The notes below the pieces were generated by a model. That model did not search any database. It worked only from the letters and a program-made list of their open reading frames with translations, and had not been told where the DNA came from. Of a stretch of 34,687 nucleotides of DNA, positions 32,052 through 34,687 are shown in pieces (within the stretch, counting starts at the first letter, position 1; every line of letters starts with the position of its first letter). The DNA is from an uncultured Roseburia sp. (GTDB taxonomy: Bacteria; Bacillota; Clostridia; Lachnospirales; Lachnospiraceae). The stretch is from contig CANOCV010000032.1 in assembly GCA_947564465.1 (NCBI GenBank), positions 1-34,687 on the forward strand, given 5' to 3'. The translations under genes were made by a program, and so were the position numbers.

Positions 32052-32312
32052 TTATTTATCTTCCTTGCTATATTGCTTATCCCATATTAAATCCTTGATC
32101 GCTATTTTCGTATCGGCGGTTTGTGTCCATTGCGTAGAAAATCCTACTGCCTCTAATTCGTTAACAATGATCTGACCAATCTCTTTTGCTGCTGGTTTGT
32201 CAAAATAATTCCCAAATGACAAATAAAGTAAAGTGCTTTCTTCGTTTAAAATATGCTCTAAATCCTGCATGGTATAAAAACAGCATTCATCTATCTTTTC
32301 CTTCCAATCCAT
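32052..32312 (-). CDS. DUF6891-like hypothetical protein
   Basis: 86 residues from ATG 32312 (MDWKEKID); ATG 32324 is an alternative. The C-terminal half (ELEAVGFSTQWTQTADTKIA, then IKDLIWDKQY) has the strand-turn-strand pattern I associate with DUF6891. The N-terminal part looks short for that family, so it may be a truncated copy. It lies 48 nt after the GNAT gene on the same strand. Function unknown. Confidence 0.5.
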   Translation of the reverse strand: MDWKEKIDECCFYTMQDLEHILNEESTLLYLSFGNYFDKPAAKEIGQIIVNELEAVGFSTQWTQTADTKIAIKDLIWDKQYSKEDK

Positions 32313-32360
32313 ATTCCATACCATCCTATACTCTTTTTGCAAAATCCGGAATCTATTTTA

Positions 32361-32777
32361 CTATAAAACTTTTCTCATAAACAGTTCCATCGGCTGTTCC
32401 ATTGGCGTGTTATCAAACAATAAACCACCGCAATCTTTGTATCCCAAATGTCTATAAAGCTTTTGAGAATCTTCATCTACCTGTGTTGAGAGCAAAACCA
32501 TTTTATACCCCTGCTGCTTCATGTCCTCTTCCCAAAAAGCGAGCGCCTGTGATGCAAATCCCTTATTCCTATATTTTTCATCAACATATATGAGATTCAA
32601 AAACGGAAGATTATCCCATATAACACTATAATGCATCAAGCCTACCGGAACCTCTTTTTCCCACATTACATAACCTGTTTTTGTATAAACACGTTTATCA
32701 TACCCCGCATGATTTACATGCTTATCAATACTCATGACAAAATTCTTATCTTGCTCCTCCATATATTTCACTATCAT
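32361..32777 (-). CDS. GNAT-family N-acetyltransferase
   Basis: 138 residues, complete. Acetyl-CoA motif LIYVDEKYRNKGFASQALAF (R-x-x-G-x-A type), then a motif-B helix with DEDSQKLYRHLGYKDCGGLL. ATG at 32777 follows GAGGGG. It is 42 nt downstream of the hydrolase gene, so probably in the degV operon. The substrate is unknown. It is the only undamaged GNAT in this cluster. Confidence 0.85.
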   Translation of the reverse strand: MIVKYMEEQDKNFVMSIDKHVNHAGYDKRVYTKTGYVMWEKEVPVGLMHYSVIWDNLPFLNLIYVDEKYRNKGFASQALAFWEEDMKQQGYKMVLLSTQVDEDSQKLYRHLGYKDCGGLLFDNTPMEQPMELFMRKVL

Positions 32778-32819
32778 GTTTATTACCCCTCACGCGATTG
32801 ATATAAATCTCTTTCGTAG

Positions 32820-33737
32820 TTATCCCCCGCACACTGCCCTAATCCATCCTGTCACTCCCTGCGGCAGACGCTCGTCATAACACGTTCCGTCATGGTACAT
32901 TAAATTTGCCTGAATCTGATTGATCAGGCAATGCTGTCCCATCTCCATACCGTAATTGACAGAAGCCACTCCCTTGTCCTCATTTCTAACCCATTTCGGG
33001 AAATAGCAAATGCAGTTCTTCATAGTCTCAAGCTCTTCCTGTCTGGGTGCAATGCATTCGTCAAAAGGCGCCATCTCATCATGACGTCCGTGCGCCACAA
33101 GCAAATGAATCCGCGCATTCTCTATCTTTTTCAGACTTTCTGCAAAGGGAACATATCCGGACGCAATCGGAATCGCCCCATCAAAATCTTCGGGATAATC
33201 CTCAATCATCCTCCATGAAAAATATCCTCCGGAGGATGCTCCCATGATAAATTTAGCGCCGATATTTCCGGCATGCACTGCACATACCTCATCATAAATT
33301 GCTTTCACGGGCGCAATGTATTCCTCGTCCCATGAGCCTACTATGGTGTCGTCTTCCAGACGCTTTTCATTGGCAAGCGGGACAATAATGAATGCTCCCC
33401 CGCCCATAGCCTCCTGATAGGCTTTCGACGCGTATTGTTCCGCGCCGCAGTACCCAACGCACCTTCTGCCGTCAATCGCACAGTTTAGTCCATGAATCCA
33501 CATAAGCACCGGATATTTTTGGTCCGCCGGCGCTCCATGCCTTACCGGATCGTATACAAAGTAAGTGATGTCTCCTTTTTCTTTGCAAGAATACACACAC
33601 TCCTCAAATTCATCCCAATATCCTCCCATCACATAGGAAGTATTGCAACTGATAAAATCATCCTCTTCCAATTCTCCCATCCATGGCGGACAGGGATTCT
33701 CCACCTTGGTTTCTTTCGTAAATTTTGGCAGTTTCAT
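32820..33737 (-). CDS. Alpha/beta hydrolase, esterase-like
   Basis: 305 residues from ATG 33737 (MKLPKFTK) behind AAAGAGG; ATG 33779 overlapping degV is possible. Alpha/beta-hydrolase landmarks: YPVLMWIHGLN (oxyanion region), nucleophile elbow MGASSGGYFSW, acid region HGRHDEMAPFDE, and a late His (EMGQHCLINQ) that could complete the triad. There is no signal peptide, so it is cytosolic. It resembles PHB-depolymerase or esterase D-like proteins; the substrate is unknown. It starts 31 nt after degV. Confidence 0.8.
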   Translation of the reverse strand: MKLPKFTKETKVENPCPPWMGELEEDDFISCNTSYVMGGYWDEFEECVYSCKEKGDITYFVYDPVRHGAPADQKYPVLMWIHGLNCAIDGRRCVGYCGAEQYASKAYQEAMGGGAFIIVPLANEKRLEDDTIVGSWDEEYIAPVKAIYDEVCAVHAGNIGAKFIMGASSGGYFSWRMIEDYPEDFDGAIPIASGYVPFAESLKKIENARIHLLVAHGRHDEMAPFDECIAPRQEELETMKNCICYFPKWVRNEDKGVASVNYGMEMGQHCLINQIQANLMYHDGTCYDERLPQGVTGWIRAVCGG

Positions 33738-33768
33738 GTTCAACCTCTTTTCCGCGCCGTGCGCCACA

Positions 33769-34623
33769 TTATTTGACATCCTCTATAAATAAAATTCCCA
33801 ATGTTCCCGGACCACAATGACTGGAAATCACGCCTCCTGCCCTCGTTACCAGAATCTCCCGAAAGACCCCCAGCTTCTCTAAGGATTCGCGCACCATTTC
33901 CACCGTCTTTTGATCACAGCCCGAATGAGTGATAAACACTCTGTCACGTTTCGCTTTCCTCATAGCCGGCTCCAAATCCCTTGCATAAGCCGCCAGCGCT
34001 TTTGACAGACTTCCCCGATATTTCTTACTACTGTGCATTTTACCGTTCTCCACCACGATCATCGGATGCAGATGCAAAGTACCGCCAAGCATTGCCGCCA
34101 AACCGCTGCACCTTCCTCCTCTGTGCAGATACACCAGCGTATCTACCACAAAGCTTGCCCGCACAAGAGGTCTCAACGTCTCTATCTTGTCTACAATTTC
34201 TCCGACATCCTTTCCTTCCTTCGCCATAATAGCAGCTTCTACGACCAAATGCCCGATTCCCGTGGAAAGATTTTCGGAGTCGATCACCGTCACCTTATCC
34301 GCAATCCCCATTTCTTCAGCAGCCAGCCGCATGACATTTCCCGACGTGGACATTTGACCGGATATAGAAAAACAGATCAGTTCGTCACCTTCCGCATACA
34401 CTTCCTCAAACAGCTTTAACGCGCTCTCCATAGAAGGCGCAGAGGTTTGAGGCGTTGTGCCGTGTTCATCGGACCAACGGTAAATTTCCTCCGGTTTGAT
34501 ATCCTTTCCATCTTCATACTCCTCCTCTCCCAACAAAATATGAAGAGGCAAAATCACTACTTCATATTTTTCCAAGAGTTCCTGTGACAGATCACAGGTA
34601 CTGTCCGCTATGATTCGTACCAT
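33769..34623 (-). CDS. DegV-family fatty-acid-binding protein
   Basis: 284 residues from ATG 34623 (MVRIIADSTCDLSQ) with GGGAGG 7 nt upstream; the longer frame to 34653 has no ribosome binding site. DegV landmarks: ADSTCDL at the N-terminus, TSAPSMESALKLFEE, FSISGQMSTSGN with the serine that contacts the fatty-acid carboxylate, and LVYLHRGGRCSG. DegV/FakB proteins present fatty acids to the FakA kinase for phospholipid synthesis. FakA is not in the window. It is first in the visible operon with the hydrolase and GNAT. Confidence 0.92.
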   Translation of the reverse strand: MVRIIADSTCDLSQELLEKYEVVILPLHILLGEEEYEDGKDIKPEEIYRWSDEHGTTPQTSAPSMESALKLFEEVYAEGDELICFSISGQMSTSGNVMRLAAEEMGIADKVTVIDSENLSTGIGHLVVEAAIMAKEGKDVGEIVDKIETLRPLVRASFVVDTLVYLHRGGRCSGLAAMLGGTLHLHPMIVVENGKMHSSKKYRGSLSKALAAYARDLEPAMRKAKRDRVFITHSGCDQKTVEMVRESLEKLGVFREILVTRAGGVISSHCGPGTLGILFIEDVK

Positions 34624-34687
34624 ATGTTTCCTCCCTTTCTGATCCATTCTCATACCGCCTGCTGCTAGTACAACGAATAACTAGCCT

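Overview
The window looks like chromosomal DNA of a gut-type Clostridia, most likely Lachnospiraceae. This is inferred from AGGAGG-type ribosome binding sites, moderate GC, a BceRS-like two-component system, LolD/FtsX, YtrA-GntR and MATE modules, a short clostridial ThiC, and a large secreted Fn3/dockerin protein. Most genes lie on the minus strand. I see no rRNA, tRNA, CRISPR array, integrase or intact transposase.

Left end (1-3900) is accessory DNA. It holds the 3' part of a hicB antitoxin and four to five small XRE/Cro-CI regulators in alternating orientation. Two divergent-promoter regions carry operator-like repeats. A 74-bp terminator-bearing module occurs twice. There is also a 32-codon hydrophobic ORF with a strong antisense promoter converging on its 3' end, which has the layout of a type I toxin-antitoxin locus. 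No recombinase is present, so this reads as a worn regulatory remnant of one or more mobile elements.

Middle (3900-24600) is mostly sensing, export and secretion. In order: a BceS/BceR-like two-component pair; a small unknown protein; an operon of a 1739-residue secreted M60 (enhancin-like) metallopeptidase with a type I dockerin, followed by a secreted protein with a cohesin-like N-terminus and two Fn3 domains; a MarR-controlled heterodimeric ABC exporter with a perfect 14-bp inverted-repeat operator over its promoter; an OmpR/histidine kinase pair followed by a LolD-type ATPase and an 834-residue FtsX permease; and a YtrA-type GntR/ABC ATPase/permease operon whose gene junctions carry an 88-bp repeat in three tandem copies plus a fourth partial copy.

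Right end (24600-34687) holds an intergenic region rich in palindromic repeats with a frameshifted Rpn/PD-(D/E)XK-like remnant, a MATE transporter, and thiC behind a TPP riboswitch with a clear intrinsic terminator. Then come a NimA-like flavin protein with uppP, a cluster of intact and broken GNAT acetyltransferases around an aminoglycoside-phosphotransferase-like kinase, and an operon of degV, an alpha/beta hydrolase, a GNAT and a DUF6891-like protein.

The most unusual non-coding signal is a family of about 70-nt elements (17-bp stem, conserved 34-nt loop) present four times, at about 22.07, 24.78, 25.04 and 28.33 kb. Three copies directly abut the T-tract of a minus-strand intrinsic terminator. 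One copy is interrupted in its right arm by another palindromic element flanked by a possible 6-bp target duplication. All family assignments are from reading the sequence; no database search was run.
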